Below are positions 15,777 through 23,120 of a stretch of 35,955 bases of DNA, in pieces. How positions within the stretch are numbered: position 1 is the first letter of the stretch; the number at the start of each line of letters is the position of its first letter. The position numbers and the translations under genes were made by a program. Under the pieces are notes generated by a model, which was not told the origin of the DNA, did not search any database, and was given only the letters and a program-made list of their open reading frames with translations. Source of the stretch: an uncultured bacterium (GTDB taxonomy: Bacteria; Verrucomicrobiota; Kiritimatiellia; CAIQIC01; Lenti-01); NCBI GenBank assembly GCA_902766695.1, contig CACXEY010000202.1:1-35955 (forward strand), in the 5' to 3' direction.

Positions 15777-17135
15777 ATGCCCCGCATGGACCAACCCCGC
15801 ACTTCCCGCACACGCTGCAACGGGCGCTTCGCCGCGCTTCTCCGTTGCGCGGCGGTCTGCGCCGTGGTCGCGGGATTCTGTGCGGCCCGCCCGGCCTTCG
15901 CGCAACTGCGCCTCGGCGAGTGGTTGCTGGTCCCGACGGTGGGCGTCGATCTCGCCTACGACAGCAACGTCGACGACTCCTATCCCGAAGAGGAGAGCGA
16001 AACCCTCCGCAAGGACGACTTCTACTGGGCACCGACGATTTCGCTCGGCATCCAGCCCAAGCACCTGCGCCCGAACACGACCCTCGGCCTGAGTGGGTCC
16101 GCGTCCTACATGGACTATTTCCGCCGCGACGACCAAGACACCCTCACCTTCGCCGGCCAAATCAATTTCCAGGCCTCCGCCCCCCGCCTCCAGTTCGGGG
16201 GCATGGCTTCCGCCACCCGTTCGGTCGAGAGTTCGGAATCCACCTACCGTCCCGGCGGCGCCGAGCGTGACCCCAACAACACGTATCTCGGTTCCCTTTC
16301 CCTCGCCTGGAACTGGTACCGCTTCCGCATGACGGGCGACGCCTCCTGGACCAGCGAACGCCACGACGAGGAAAAAGACAAAGACGGCGACAACGACGAG
16401 CTGGACGCCACCGGCGCCGTCTTCTTGGACCTCACCTCCTGGATGGCCCTGACCGCCAGCTACGAATGGGATCGGAAAGAGCAAATCCGGTCGGGCGAAA
16501 TCACGACCGAAACCACGCTGGATTTGGGTGTTTCCGGCAACGTGCACCCGAAATTCCTGCGGTCCCTGCCTGTCGTGACCTACTTCGCCGGCGCCTCTTC
16601 GAAAGACACCAAGGAAGACGACGAAAAGGCGACTTGGGAGCCGAAAATCGAGCTCTCGGCCTCCGACCAGTGGCGCCTGTCGCGGGACCTCACGCTGTCG
16701 GCCAGCCTCGACTGGACCAACGACGAGAACGAAGACGAAGTCAAGACGACCATCAACGTCAACCTCAACCACACCATCAACGCCTACCTTTCACAAATGG
16801 CCGGCGCCTCGCTCGAACCGCGCAAGACCTTCGGCTCCAATGCCGACACCGAGACGATCACCTACACCTACAACTTCAACGTCAAGGATTTGCTGATTCC
16901 CCACCTGCACATGGGCTTCACGGCGGAATACAAGATGGACACGCCGCTCGGCGACACCGACGAACTGACCGAGCACACGACCACGCTGACCTACACCGCC
17001 GGCCACGCCCGCCCCATTTCCCGCCGCCTCTCCCGCCATCTCGACTACACCTACACGTGGGAGAACTCCAACTTCCACGACGACGGCGCCAAACAGAAGC
17101 ACCTCGTGGTGTACGGCTTCTCCTACCGCTTCTGA
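15777..17135 (+). CDS. Predicted outer-membrane beta-barrel protein
   Basis: The product has 452 aa from ATG 15777 (a second ATG is at 15786). It has a long signal peptide: basic N-region with several Arg, hydrophobic core AALLRCAAVCAVVAGFCAA, and a cleavage-like RPAFAQ. The mature part alternates polar and hydrophobic residues in many strands (LGLSGSASYMDYF, LSLAWNWYRFRM, LTASYEWDRKEQIR, HLHMGFTAEYKM, HLDYTYTWEN) and ends in YGFSYRF, with the terminal Phe favoured for outer-membrane assembly. The start VPTVGVDLAYDSNVDD resembles barrel proteins of exopolysaccharide export loci, but I cannot name a family. Loops are rich in Asp and Glu (DEEKDKDGDNDE), suggesting cation-facing surfaces. No clear ribosome site is seen. 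Confidence 0.75.
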   Translation: MPRMDQPRTSRTRCNGRFAALLRCAAVCAVVAGFCAARPAFAQLRLGEWLLVPTVGVDLAYDSNVDDSYPEEESETLRKDDFYWAPTISLGIQPKHLRPNTTLGLSGSASYMDYFRRDDQDTLTFAGQINFQASAPRLQFGGMASATRSVESSESTYRPGGAERDPNNTYLGSLSLAWNWYRFRMTGDASWTSERHDEEKDKDGDNDELDATGAVFLDLTSWMALTASYEWDRKEQIRSGEITTETTLDLGVSGNVHPKFLRSLPVVTYFAGASSKDTKEDDEKATWEPKIELSASDQWRLSRDLTLSASLDWTNDENEDEVKTTINVNLNHTINAYLSQMAGASLEPRKTFGSNADTETITYTYNFNVKDLLIPHLHMGFTAEYKMDTPLGDTDELTEHTTTLTYTAGHARPISRRLSRHLDYTYTWENSNFHDDGAKQKHLVVYGFSYRF

Positions 17136-17147
17136 GTTCTGCCGAAT

Positions 17148-17169
17148 GGAGGGAGTCCCCTCCCCTTTC
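17148..17169 (+). terminator. Possible terminator after the beta-barrel gene
   Basis: GGAGGG (17148-17153) pairs with CCCTCC (17158-17163), followed by CCTTTC. It begins 12 bases after the stop. The T-run is short, so this is a moderate call. Confidence 0.4.
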
Positions 17170-17250
17170 AGGTTTTCATCCCCGATTTGCGCCGTCCATT
17201 GGGGTGATCAGCGGGAGACCATCATGTTGCATGAGGGCGACATGGTATAG

Positions 17251-17272
17251 GGCGGCGAGTCCCGTCGCCGCC
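17251..17272. repeat. Perfect inverted repeat, REP-like
   Basis: GGCGGCGA (17251-17258) and TCGCCGCC (17265-17272) flank a 6-base loop. The composition and intergenic setting match the inverted repeat at 17380-17400. Confidence 0.5.
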
Positions 17273-17379
17273 GATGCCAGGGATTTGCATTCCGAGAAAT
17301 GGGAGATGCGGATGCATGGCTCATGGTGGATTCCAGCATCCGCGCTTGTCCACCCCATTCTGGCAACTTCCCCTGCACT

Positions 17380-17400
17380 GGCGGGCAGGGACTGCCCGCC
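17380..17400. repeat. Perfect inverted repeat, REP-like
   Basis: GGCGGGCAG (17380-17388) and CTGCCCGCC (17392-17400) flank a 3-base loop. It is intergenic, just past the end of rsmI. Confidence 0.55.
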
Positions 17401-17435
17401 CTACCCCTCCGCCAGACGAGGGAAATGCAGTTTTT

Positions 17436-17464
17436 CCGCCTGACACCGCCCCGCTGTCAGGCGG
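17436..17464 (-). other. Hairpin spanning the rsmI stop codon
   Basis: CCGCCTGACA (17436-17445) and TGTCAGGCGG (17455-17464) form a perfect 10-bp stem with a 9-base loop, and the rsmI stop (17457-17459) lies inside one arm. On the minus strand the stem is followed by A residues, not U, so it is not a classical terminator. It may protect the 3' end of the mRNA. Confidence 0.45.
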
Positions 17465-18254
17465 GGAGGAGGATGACGACGAATTCGCCCTTGAGGGAGT
17501 GGGTTTTGTAGTGGGCGCGGAGGGCGGGGGGCGGGGCGAGGAGGGTTTCTTCGAATTTCTTCGTGAGTTCGCGGGCGATGAAAAGGCGGCGGTCGGGGCC
17601 GAGCTCTTCTTCGACTTCGTCGAGGAGTTTTGATATGCGGTGGGTGGATTCGTAGAAGACGACGGGGCAGGGTTCGTCCGCGAGTTCGCGGAGACGGCGG
17701 CGGCGGGTCGCGGTCTTGTGGTCGAGGAAGCCTTCGAAGCGGAAGGCGGGGGTGCTGCTGCAGCCGCAGAGGGCGATGGCGGAGGTGACGGCGCTCGGGC
17801 CGGGGATGACGGTCACGGGCAAGCCAGCGTCGCGAACGGCGGCGGCGGTGCGGGCGCCGGGATCGGAGATGCCGGGCATCCCGGCGTCGGTGACGAGGGC
17901 CAGGGATTGGCCGGATTGGATGCGGGTGAGGATTTCGGCTCCGCGGGCGCGCTCGTTCCATTTGTGGAGGGAGAGGAGCGGGGTGTGGATGGCGTAGCGG
18001 TCGAGGAGCGGGCGGGTGTGGCGGGTGTCTTCCGCCAGGATGCAGGTGGCCGTGCGCAGGACGCGGAGGGCGCGCAGGGTGATGTCTTCAAGGTTGCCGA
18101 TGGGGGTGCCGACGAGGTAGAGGCCGGGAGGCAAGGGCGCTGGATGGTCTAGAGTTCCTAGATTGTCTAGAGGAGCTAGAGGATCTAGGGGCTTGGCGGG
18201 GGAAACAAACGGCGGCGGAGTGGGCTCCGCCGCCGGGTGGGAAGGGGCTTCCAT
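17457..18254 (-). CDS. rsmI: 16S rRNA (cytidine1402-2'-O)-methyltransferase
   Basis: RsmI methylates the ribose of C1402 in 16S rRNA with S-adenosylmethionine, tuning decoding. It is a tetrapyrrole-methylase-fold protein. Family blocks are all present: GLYLVGTPIGNLEDITLRAL, ILAEDTRHTRPLL, LVTDAGMPGISDPG, VIPGPSAVTSAIALCG, GFLDHKTATRRRRLREL, PVVFYESTHRI. From ATG 18254 it has 265 aa, but family members usually start just before the LYLVGTPIGN segment. The ~45-residue extension is proline-rich and partly encoded by a 9-base CTAG tandem repeat, so the true start may be a TTG at the Leu of LPPGLYLV. It lies 7 bases after the membrane-protein gene. Confidence 0.93.
   Translation of the reverse strand: MEAPSHPAAEPTPPPFVSPAKPLDPLAPLDNLGTLDHPAPLPPGLYLVGTPIGNLEDITLRALRVLRTATCILAEDTRHTRPLLDRYAIHTPLLSLHKWNERARGAEILTRIQSGQSLALVTDAGMPGISDPGARTAAAVRDAGLPVTVIPGPSAVTSAIALCGCSSTPAFRFEGFLDHKTATRRRRLRELADEPCPVVFYESTHRISKLLDEVEEELGPDRRLFIARELTKKFEETLLAPPPALRAHYKTHSLKGEFVVILLPA
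18148..18191. repeat. Five-copy 9-bp tandem repeat carrying CTAG
   Basis: CTAG occurs at 18149, 18158, 18167, 18176 and 18185, exactly every 9 bases, in units of the type yCTAGAnnn. On the minus strand it reads through the first part of the rsmI frame as Leu-x-x triplets (LDPLAPLDNLGTLDH). CTAG is generally a scarce tetramer in bacteria. Confidence 0.85.
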
Positions 18255-18261
18255 GGGAGAA

Positions 18262-19224
18262 TCAGTCTTCGCCGGGGTTCTCGACGAGGCGCAGGGTGCG
18301 GGGACGGGCGGCGTTCTTGAGAAGTTGGTCGGAGTCGGCGAGATGGCGCTTGAGTTCGAGGAGGGTGGACTTGAATTCTTCGGCGGCGGTGACGCCCTTG
18401 AGGGTGCCGTCGACGGACTTCTGGAGCTGCAGGGTCTGGTCGATGGTGGAGGCGAGGCCCGCGATGCGGTCGAGCTGCTTGGCGATGGCGTCCTGCGCCT
18501 GCGCGAGGCGGGCGGAGGCTTTTTCCTGCGCGGCGGCGAGGGTGTCGGCGGAGGCGGAGGCGGCTTCCTTGGCGGCCTTGGCGAAGTCGGCGGCGGCCGC
18601 GGCCGGGGTGTCGTTGCCGATGCGGGCGAGGAGGTGGCCTTCGATGTAGCCGGCAATGCAGGCGGTCTGCTGGAAGCGGACGATGCCGCTCAAGAGGACT
18701 AGGGCGGCGATTACGTTGCCGGCGGGGAGGAGGCAGGGCGCGGCGCCGAAGCCACCGGAGAGTACCGTGATGGCGGCAACGGCGGCGGTTTCGGCGGCGA
18801 GTACGGCCTGGGCGCGCACGTTCTGGGCGGAAGCCATGGCGGTGACTTGGGGGCCGGTGGCACCGGCGCCCCAGGCGGCGAGCAGGTGACGGAGGCGGGA
18901 GTGGAGCGGGGAGCAGCCGGTGAGAGCGGTGGCACGCTCGGCGGCGATGGAGCGGTCGGAGACTTCAAGGTCGTCGGGGAGAGGATTGGATTTTACGGCA
19001 AGGCAGATGCGCAGGGCGGTGGACTGGGAGAAGACGAACCAGGCGGTGCCGAATCCGAGGGCGATGAGTGTGGCCCAGTCGGCAAAGGTCGCTATGGGCT
19101 TGTCGCCGTCAGGAGCGGAGCCGTTCGCGGTGAAGCCGGCAACGGCCCCGAGGACGATGCCTAGGAGGATGGGCAGAAGAATCTTGGAATGGTTACCGCA
19201 GCACTTGGATTTTTTCGCAGTCAT
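18262..19224 (-). CDS. Membrane protein of unknown function, four helices and a helical tail
   Basis: I do not recognise this 320-aa protein. It has hydrophobic segments at about 15-33, 49-67, 140-160 and 166-184, so TM1-TM2, a ~70-residue soluble loop (EVSDRSIAAERATALTGC) and TM3-TM4. The last ~115 residues are Ala-, Lys- and Glu-rich with heptad-like runs (AAKEAASASADTLAAAQEKASARLAQAQDAIAKQ) and should form a long helix or coiled coil. The layout of helices, loop, helices and helical tail recalls MotA/ExbB/ZorA-type proteins, but no motif proves it and no MotB/ExbD-like partner is adjacent. A good sigma70 promoter and AAGGA precede ATG 19224. rsmI follows in the same direction. Confidence 0.7.
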   Translation of the reverse strand: MTAKKSKCCGNHSKILLPILLGIVLGAVAGFTANGSAPDGDKPIATFADWATLIALGFGTAWFVFSQSTALRICLAVKSNPLPDDLEVSDRSIAAERATALTGCSPLHSRLRHLLAAWGAGATGPQVTAMASAQNVRAQAVLAAETAAVAAITVLSGGFGAAPCLLPAGNVIAALVLLSGIVRFQQTACIAGYIEGHLLARIGNDTPAAAAADFAKAAKEAASASADTLAAAQEKASARLAQAQDAIAKQLDRIAGLASTIDQTLQLQKSVDGTLKGVTAAEEFKSTLLELKRHLADSDQLLKNAARPRTLRLVENPGED

Positions 19225-19256
19225 CGGTCGATCCTTGGTTGGATGGTTCGACGGCC

Positions 19257-19284
19257 ATTATGCGAATTTCAGCTGGATTGTCAA
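19257..19284 (-). promoter_or_regulatory. Near-consensus sigma70 promoter for the membrane protein/rsmI pair
   Basis: Read on the minus strand, TTGACA (19284-19279) and CATAAT (19262-19257) are 16 bases apart. The leader to the ATG at 19224 would be about 25 bases and includes AAGGA. Confidence 0.65.
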
Positions 19285-19345
19285 AGCCGGATGCGGTTGA
19301 ATGGTTGGAGGACGACGAGACGACGAAACGACGAGTGGACGAGGC

Positions 19346-20053
19346 ATGGGCGATCAATGGTCAGGTGCGCTGGTGGCGCTGGCGCTTTTGTGCGGCGGCT
19401 GCGGGGGGGCGTGGCGCGGGGTGCCGCCGGTGCCGGGCGGGGACGGGGCGTCGCTGGAGTTCGGGCGGTGCGAGGTGACGGCGGGGGAGTTCGCGGAGTG
19501 GCTGAACGACGGCGGGGCGGCGGGGTTCGCGGAGACGGCGCAGCTGGAGCGGGGGGAGGACGGGAAGTGGCAGGTGCGGCGCGGGGTGTCGCGGCGGGCG
19601 GCGGTGTCGGAGGTGTCGCGCGCGGAGGCGGAGGGGTATGCGGCGTGGCTCGGGAAGCGGGAGGGGCGGACGGTGCGGCTCCCGACGTCGGCGGAGTGGG
19701 AGTGGGCGGCGCGCGGCGGCGTGCGCGGGGCGCCGTGGCCGTGGGGATGGGGCGGGGAGCCGCGGAAGATGGCGTGCGTGGATGCGTTGGCGCCGGCGCC
19801 GCGGACGGGGATGTATCCGGCGAACGGGTACGGGCTGCGCGACATGGCGGGTAACGTGTTCGAGTGGGTCGCGGACGGGGACGAGGCGCGCGGCGGGGCG
19901 TGGTCGGAGCCGGATGTGGCGTCGCTGCGGGTGGAGAAGAGGCAGGCCTTCCCGGCGGGGTACAGGGGGAGGGACGTGGGGTTCAGGGTGGTGAGGGAGA
20001 GTTTGGAAAGAAGGGCTTCGAAAGACAAACAGGACAAAGGGGGACAAGAATGA
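19346..20053 (+). CDS. SUMF1/FGE-fold protein lacking the catalytic cysteines
   Basis: The 235-aa product has the C-type-lectin-like fold of formylglycine-generating enzymes: CEVTAGEFAEWLN near the start, RLPTSAEWEWAARGG, then NGYGLRDMAGNVFEWVAD and a closing GFRVVRE. In true sulfatase-activating FGE two Cys follow the RGGSW block; here that block is RGGAWSEPDVASLR, with no Cys, so it is probably not an oxidase and may be a binding domain. The N-terminus is hydrophobic (ALVALALLCGGCGG), suggesting export, possibly as a lipoprotein with an imperfect lipobox. The domain is shorter than usual. ATG 19346 follows GGACGAGG. The tail after GFRVVRE is Lys-rich (RRASKDKQDKGGQE) and may be repeat-derived. 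Confidence 0.78.
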   Translation: MGDQWSGALVALALLCGGCGGAWRGVPPVPGGDGASLEFGRCEVTAGEFAEWLNDGGAAGFAETAQLERGEDGKWQVRRGVSRRAAVSEVSRAEAEGYAAWLGKREGRTVRLPTSAEWEWAARGGVRGAPWPWGWGGEPRKMACVDALAPAPRTGMYPANGYGLRDMAGNVFEWVADGDEARGGAWSEPDVASLRVEKRQAFPAGYRGRDVGFRVVRESLERRASKDKQDKGGQE

Positions 20054-20118
20054 ATTCCGATTGTATCGAAAATATCGATTCTTTCGATGAAATCGAGTTG
20101 GACGGGCGGCGGAAAAGT

Positions 20119-20179
20119 TTTCCAATGATTGGAAAAATATTTTCCAATGGTTGGAAAACTTTTTTCCAATGGTTGGAAA
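20119..20179. repeat. Array of three TTTCCAA-TGR-TTGGAAA palindromes
   Basis: Three units are centred at about 20127, 20149 and 20171, exactly 22 bases apart. The arms match those of the 11.8-kb array, but the 3-base core is TGA or TGG, the reverse complement of TCA/CCA, so the whole array is inverted relative to the other one. It lies directly before the tadA ribosome site. Confidence 0.9.
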
Positions 20180-20204
20180 ACTTTGGCGACGGAAGGAGGG
20201 CGGC

Positions 20205-20744
20205 GTGAACGGGTGGCTGGCGGATGCGATGGGGGAGGAGTTCCGGTTTCTGCACGAGCAGCGGATGAGGTTGGCGCTGGGACAGGCGCGGCGCGCAGCG
20301 GAGGAGGGGGAGGTGCCCGTCGGGGCGGTGATTTACGACGCGGCGGGGCAGTTGGTGGGAAAGGCGTGGAACCAGACCCGGACGCTGAAGGACCCGACGG
20401 CGCATGCGGAGGTGCTGGCCATCACGCAGGCGGCGTCGGCGGCGGGGGATTGGCGGCTGGAAGGGCACATCCTGTACGTGACGAAGGAGCCGTGTCCGAT
20501 GTGCGCGGGGGCGATCGTGCTGGCGCGGATTCCGCTCGTGGTGTGGGGGGTGAGCGATCCGCTGCGAGGCGGGGCGGTGTCGCGGTTCAAGATTTTGCAG
20601 ACGCCGGAGCTGAACCACCGCGCGGAGGTGCTGCCGGGCGTGCTGGAGGGGGAGTGCGCGGCGGTGCTGAAGGGGTTCTTCCGGCAACGCCGGATCGAAA
20701 ACAAAGGGGCGAGAGACGAGTTGAGAGAGACGAGTGACGAGTGA
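20205..20744 (+). CDS. tadA: tRNA adenosine(34) deaminase
   Basis: TadA deaminates A34 to inosine in tRNA-Arg(ACG), and is normally essential. The cytidine-deaminase-fold zinc site is intact: H67-A68-E69 in TAHAEVLAI and C97/C100 in PCPMCAGAI, numbering from a GTG start at 20205. The GTG is chosen because AAGGAGG lies 5 bases upstream; upstream in-frame sequence (MENFFPMVGK) is encoded by the palindrome array. An ATG at 20229 is the alternative. From GTG the product has 179 aa. The last ~14 residues (NKGARDELRETSDE) come from a GACGAG-rich low-complexity stretch and extend past the normal family end, so the original stop may have been lost. Confidence 0.93.
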   Translation: MNGWLADAMGEEFRFLHEQRMRLALGQARRAAEEGEVPVGAVIYDAAGQLVGKAWNQTRTLKDPTAHAEVLAITQAASAAGDWRLEGHILYVTKEPCPMCAGAIVLARIPLVVWGVSDPLRGGAVSRFKILQTPELNHRAEVLPGVLEGECAAVLKGFFRQRRIENKGARDELRETSDE

Positions 20745-20759
20745 CGAGAGACGAGAGAG
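20710..20759. repeat. GACGAG-type low-complexity repeat
   Basis: The stretch is built of short variants of GAGAGACGAG and GAGTGACGAG. It supplies the last codons and the stop of tadA. A similar GACGAG-rich run (19311-19342) precedes the SUMF1-like gene. Confidence 0.55.
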
Positions 20760-20896
20760 CGGTGGGTTAGACAAGCCGCGGGCGGGCCGCCCGCGCCCCC
20801 AGCACGCGAACTGCCGAACCGCCGAACCACCGAACAACCGAAAACCATGAAAGTCACGAAAACCCCAAAGAGCAACCACGCCACGGGAGGCGCGCG

Positions 20897-22354
20897 ATGA
20901 GGCTTCACCCGATCACCAAGAGGCGGTGGGCGAGGTTCCGGGGGATGCGGCGGGCGTGGTGGGCGTTCTGGGTTCTGGTGGCGGGGTATGGGGTGAGTCT
21001 GTTTTCGGAGTGGATTGCGAACGACAGGCCGCTGTTCGTGCGGATGGGGGGGAAGTGTTATTGGCCGGTGGTGAAGTTCTATCCGGAGGATGCGTTCAAC
21101 GGGAGCGGGCGGATGACGCGGCCGGATTGGCGGGCGCTGGAACGGGACGGGGTGTTCGAGGGGGCGGTCGTGGTGTGGCCGGTGTTGCGGTGGGGGCCGC
21201 TGGAGAGCGTTCCGGCGGGGTCGATCGAGTTGCCAAAGGTCAAGACGGTGGTGGCGGTGCCGGAGGAGCATGCGGCGTATGCGGAAATCGACGGGGAGGG
21301 GCGGATCGTGCGCGTCGGCGGGGAGGCGGAGCGGTTCGGTTTGGCGAGGGGCGGCGTGGTGGACGAGGCGGCGTTGCCGGAGGGGGTGCGGGAGGGGCTC
21401 GCGGCGCGGCGGGCGGACAAGGCGGCGGGGGCGGTCGAGGGGACGGTGGAGGGGGGGCGGACGGTCGCGCTTTCACCGTACGAGCCGCGCGGGGCGGCGC
21501 CGTCGCGGGTGCGGGTGACGTGGCGGGAGGCACCGGTGGCGGGGGGGACGCTGAAGGCGGTGGTGGAGGATGTGGAGAACCCGGCGTGGCCGGAGGGGTT
21601 CCCGGTGCCGGGCACGCCGGGGTGGACGCACCGGGAGTCGCGGGAGGAGGTTCGGTTCCCGATGCGGCCAGTGAAGGGGCATCCGCTGGGGCTCGATTCG
21701 TCGGGGCGGGACGTTGCGGCGCGGATGCTGTACGCGCTGCGGACGTCGCTGTCGTTCGGGCTGCTGCTGGTGGTCGCGACGATGGGGCTCGGGACGCTCG
21801 CGGGCGCGGTGCAGGGGTATTGCGCGGGGGCGGTGGATCTGGTGGGGCAGCGGGTGATCGAGATTTGGGAGTCCCTGCCGTTTTTGTACGTGCTGATTCT
21901 GCTGGGGAGCGTGTACGGGCAGGGGTTCGGGCTGCTGCTGGGGGTGTACGCGCTGTTCAACTGGGTGGGGATTTCGCACTACATGCGGGCGGAGTTCTTG
22001 CGGCTGCGGAAACAGCCGTTCGTGGAGGCGGCGCAGGGACTCGGGCTGTCGGGGCCGAAGATCGTGTTCCGCCACATCCTGCCGAACGCGCTGGTGCCGC
22101 TGGTGACGTTCTTCCCGTTCCAGCTGGTGGGGGCGATCGGGTCGATGGCGGCGCTGGATTACCTGGGATTCGGCCTGCCGCCGCCGTCGCCGAGCTGGGG
22201 CGAGCTGCTGGCGCAGGCGCAGGAGTTCCCGTGGGCGTGGTGGCTGGCGCTGTATCCGGCGCTGGCGCTGTTCGCGGTGATGCTCGCGGGCGTGTTCGTG
22301 GGGGAGGGGCTGCGGGCGGCGTACGACCCGCGGCCGGTTAGCCGGTGGGAGTAG
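20897..22354 (+). CDS. ABC transporter permease, oligopeptide type (YejE-like), with enlarged periplasmic segment
   Basis: The 485-aa product has a DppC/YejE organisation: TM1 near 21-38 (WWAFWVLVAGYGVSLFSEW), a long extracytoplasmic region, then the permease core from GLDSSGRDVAARMLYALRTSL onward with about five more helices. The EAA loop that contacts the ATPase reads EAAQGLGLSGPKIVFRHILPNA. YejE proteins are about 340 aa; the excess of ~140 residues lies between TM1 and the core and includes VKTVVAVPEEHAAYAEIDGEGRIVRVGGEAERFG and a Gly/Ala-rich stretch. The second permease, ATPase and binding protein are not in the window, though they may lie elsewhere. GGGAGG precedes ATG 20897. Likely role: peptide uptake in the inner membrane. 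Confidence 0.88.
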   Translation: MRLHPITKRRWARFRGMRRAWWAFWVLVAGYGVSLFSEWIANDRPLFVRMGGKCYWPVVKFYPEDAFNGSGRMTRPDWRALERDGVFEGAVVVWPVLRWGPLESVPAGSIELPKVKTVVAVPEEHAAYAEIDGEGRIVRVGGEAERFGLARGGVVDEAALPEGVREGLAARRADKAAGAVEGTVEGGRTVALSPYEPRGAAPSRVRVTWREAPVAGGTLKAVVEDVENPAWPEGFPVPGTPGWTHRESREEVRFPMRPVKGHPLGLDSSGRDVAARMLYALRTSLSFGLLLVVATMGLGTLAGAVQGYCAGAVDLVGQRVIEIWESLPFLYVLILLGSVYGQGFGLLLGVYALFNWVGISHYMRAEFLRLRKQPFVEAAQGLGLSGPKIVFRHILPNALVPLVTFFPFQLVGAIGSMAALDYLGFGLPPPSPSWGELLAQAQEFPWAWWLALYPALALFAVMLAGVFVGEGLRAAYDPRPVSRWE

Positions 22355-22642
22355 GCTGAGGCAACACGGGCAAGCGTGCCATGGGGGGCCGCCGGTGCGG
22401 AGCGGGAGGGGAGGCAGGACCCGTTCCCATCCGAGAGGGGCGACTGCTTGCGCATTCGCCACTCTCCGAATGTCTCTCCGCCATCTCACGGCGATCATCT
22501 CCCGCCACAAAAATTCGCGAAGAACCCAAAAGGCGCACATTGTTCGCTGGCGTTCCCCGGCGGCGCGGTGTAACCTTCCGCCGTCTCGCGTGTATGACAG
22601 GCAAACCTGCACATCCACCCACCAACACAAGGAGAAACGGAC
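22355..22642. other. Intergenic region before the chaperone-like gene
   Basis: I see no gene. Bases 22431-22470 include CCGAGAGGGGCGACTGCTTG followed by CGC, which resembles 26530-26556 in the other candidate-effector upstream region. The shared bipartite motif lies at 22569-22594. Confidence 0.5.
22569..22594 (+). promoter_or_regulatory. Shared bipartite motif TGTAACC-N13-CGTGTA (copy 1)
   Basis: TGTAACC (22569-22575) and CGTGTA (22589-22594) are separated by 13 bases. The same two elements at the same spacing occur at 26753-26778. The motif ends 48 bases before the ATG of the CesT-like gene. An AAC-containing upstream element and a CGT-containing downstream element recall ECF sigma-factor promoters, but the factor is unknown. 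Confidence 0.65.
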
Positions 22643-23098
22643 ATGACACACATCGATTTCGACAAACTTCTCGCGGAGCTCGGCGAGGCGCTGGGCATGG
22701 AACTGGCCTTCGACGAAGACGGGGTGTGCGAGCTGGTGGTGCGCGAGTCGTTCGGGGTCTCGCTGAAGAAGTCCGAGGAGGACGGGACGCTCACGATGTT
22801 CAGCTCCCTCGGCGCCGACCTGCCGGACCCCGTGGACTACCCGCTCGTGCTGGACCTGCTGGAGTTCAACCTCGGCGCCGCGTCCGGGGCGTCCTGCGCG
22901 GTGGGGCGCGACCCGCATGCCGGTTCGCTCGTGGCGTGGCAGACATTCCCCGCCTCGCTGCTCGCGGCGGAGCCGGTGGACGAGCTCTTCGTGCATTTCG
23001 TGCAGTCGCGCATCGCCCTGGCGGAGATCGTCTCGGGTAACGGGGCAAGCGCGCAGGACGGCGGCCGCGGGGCCGGCGCCGAAGTCATCCAGGCCTGA
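22643..23098 (+). CDS. CesT-like type III secretion chaperone
   Basis: This 151-aa protein has the size, acidity and alternation of class I type III secretion chaperones (CesT/Tir chaperone fold), which bind the N-terminus of a substrate in the cytosol. It opens with a helix (FDKLLAELGEALGM), then strands LAFDEDGVCELVVRESFGVSLKKSEEDGTLTMFSSLGADLP, a central helix YPLVLDLLEFNLGAAS, strands CAVGRDPHAGSLVAWQTFP, and a last helix VDELFVHFVQSRIALAEIV. The order helix-beta-helix-beta-helix and the 'LL..NL.' segment are those of the family. The last ~20 residues are Gly/Ala-rich. AAGGAG precedes ATG 22643. It sits 22 bases before a large protein of unknown family, the usual chaperone-effector arrangement. 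No secretion-apparatus gene is in the window. Confidence 0.65.
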   Translation: MTHIDFDKLLAELGEALGMELAFDEDGVCELVVRESFGVSLKKSEEDGTLTMFSSLGADLPDPVDYPLVLDLLEFNLGAASGASCAVGRDPHAGSLVAWQTFPASLLAAEPVDELFVHFVQSRIALAEIVSGNGASAQDGGRGAGAEVIQA

Positions 23099-23120
23099 CG
23101 CGGCGGGAAAGGAGCCAACC

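Larger units (their letters stand above)
17136..17456. other. Intergenic region with several hairpins
   Basis: I see no credible gene. It contains a terminator-like hairpin at 17148-17169, a perfect 8-bp inverted repeat at 17251-17272 (GGCGGCGA/TCGCCGCC), a perfect 9-bp inverted repeat at 17380-17400 (GGCGGGCAG/CTGCCCGCC), and part of the hairpin spanning the rsmI stop. The GC-rich hairpins look like dispersed REP-like elements. Confidence 0.55.
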
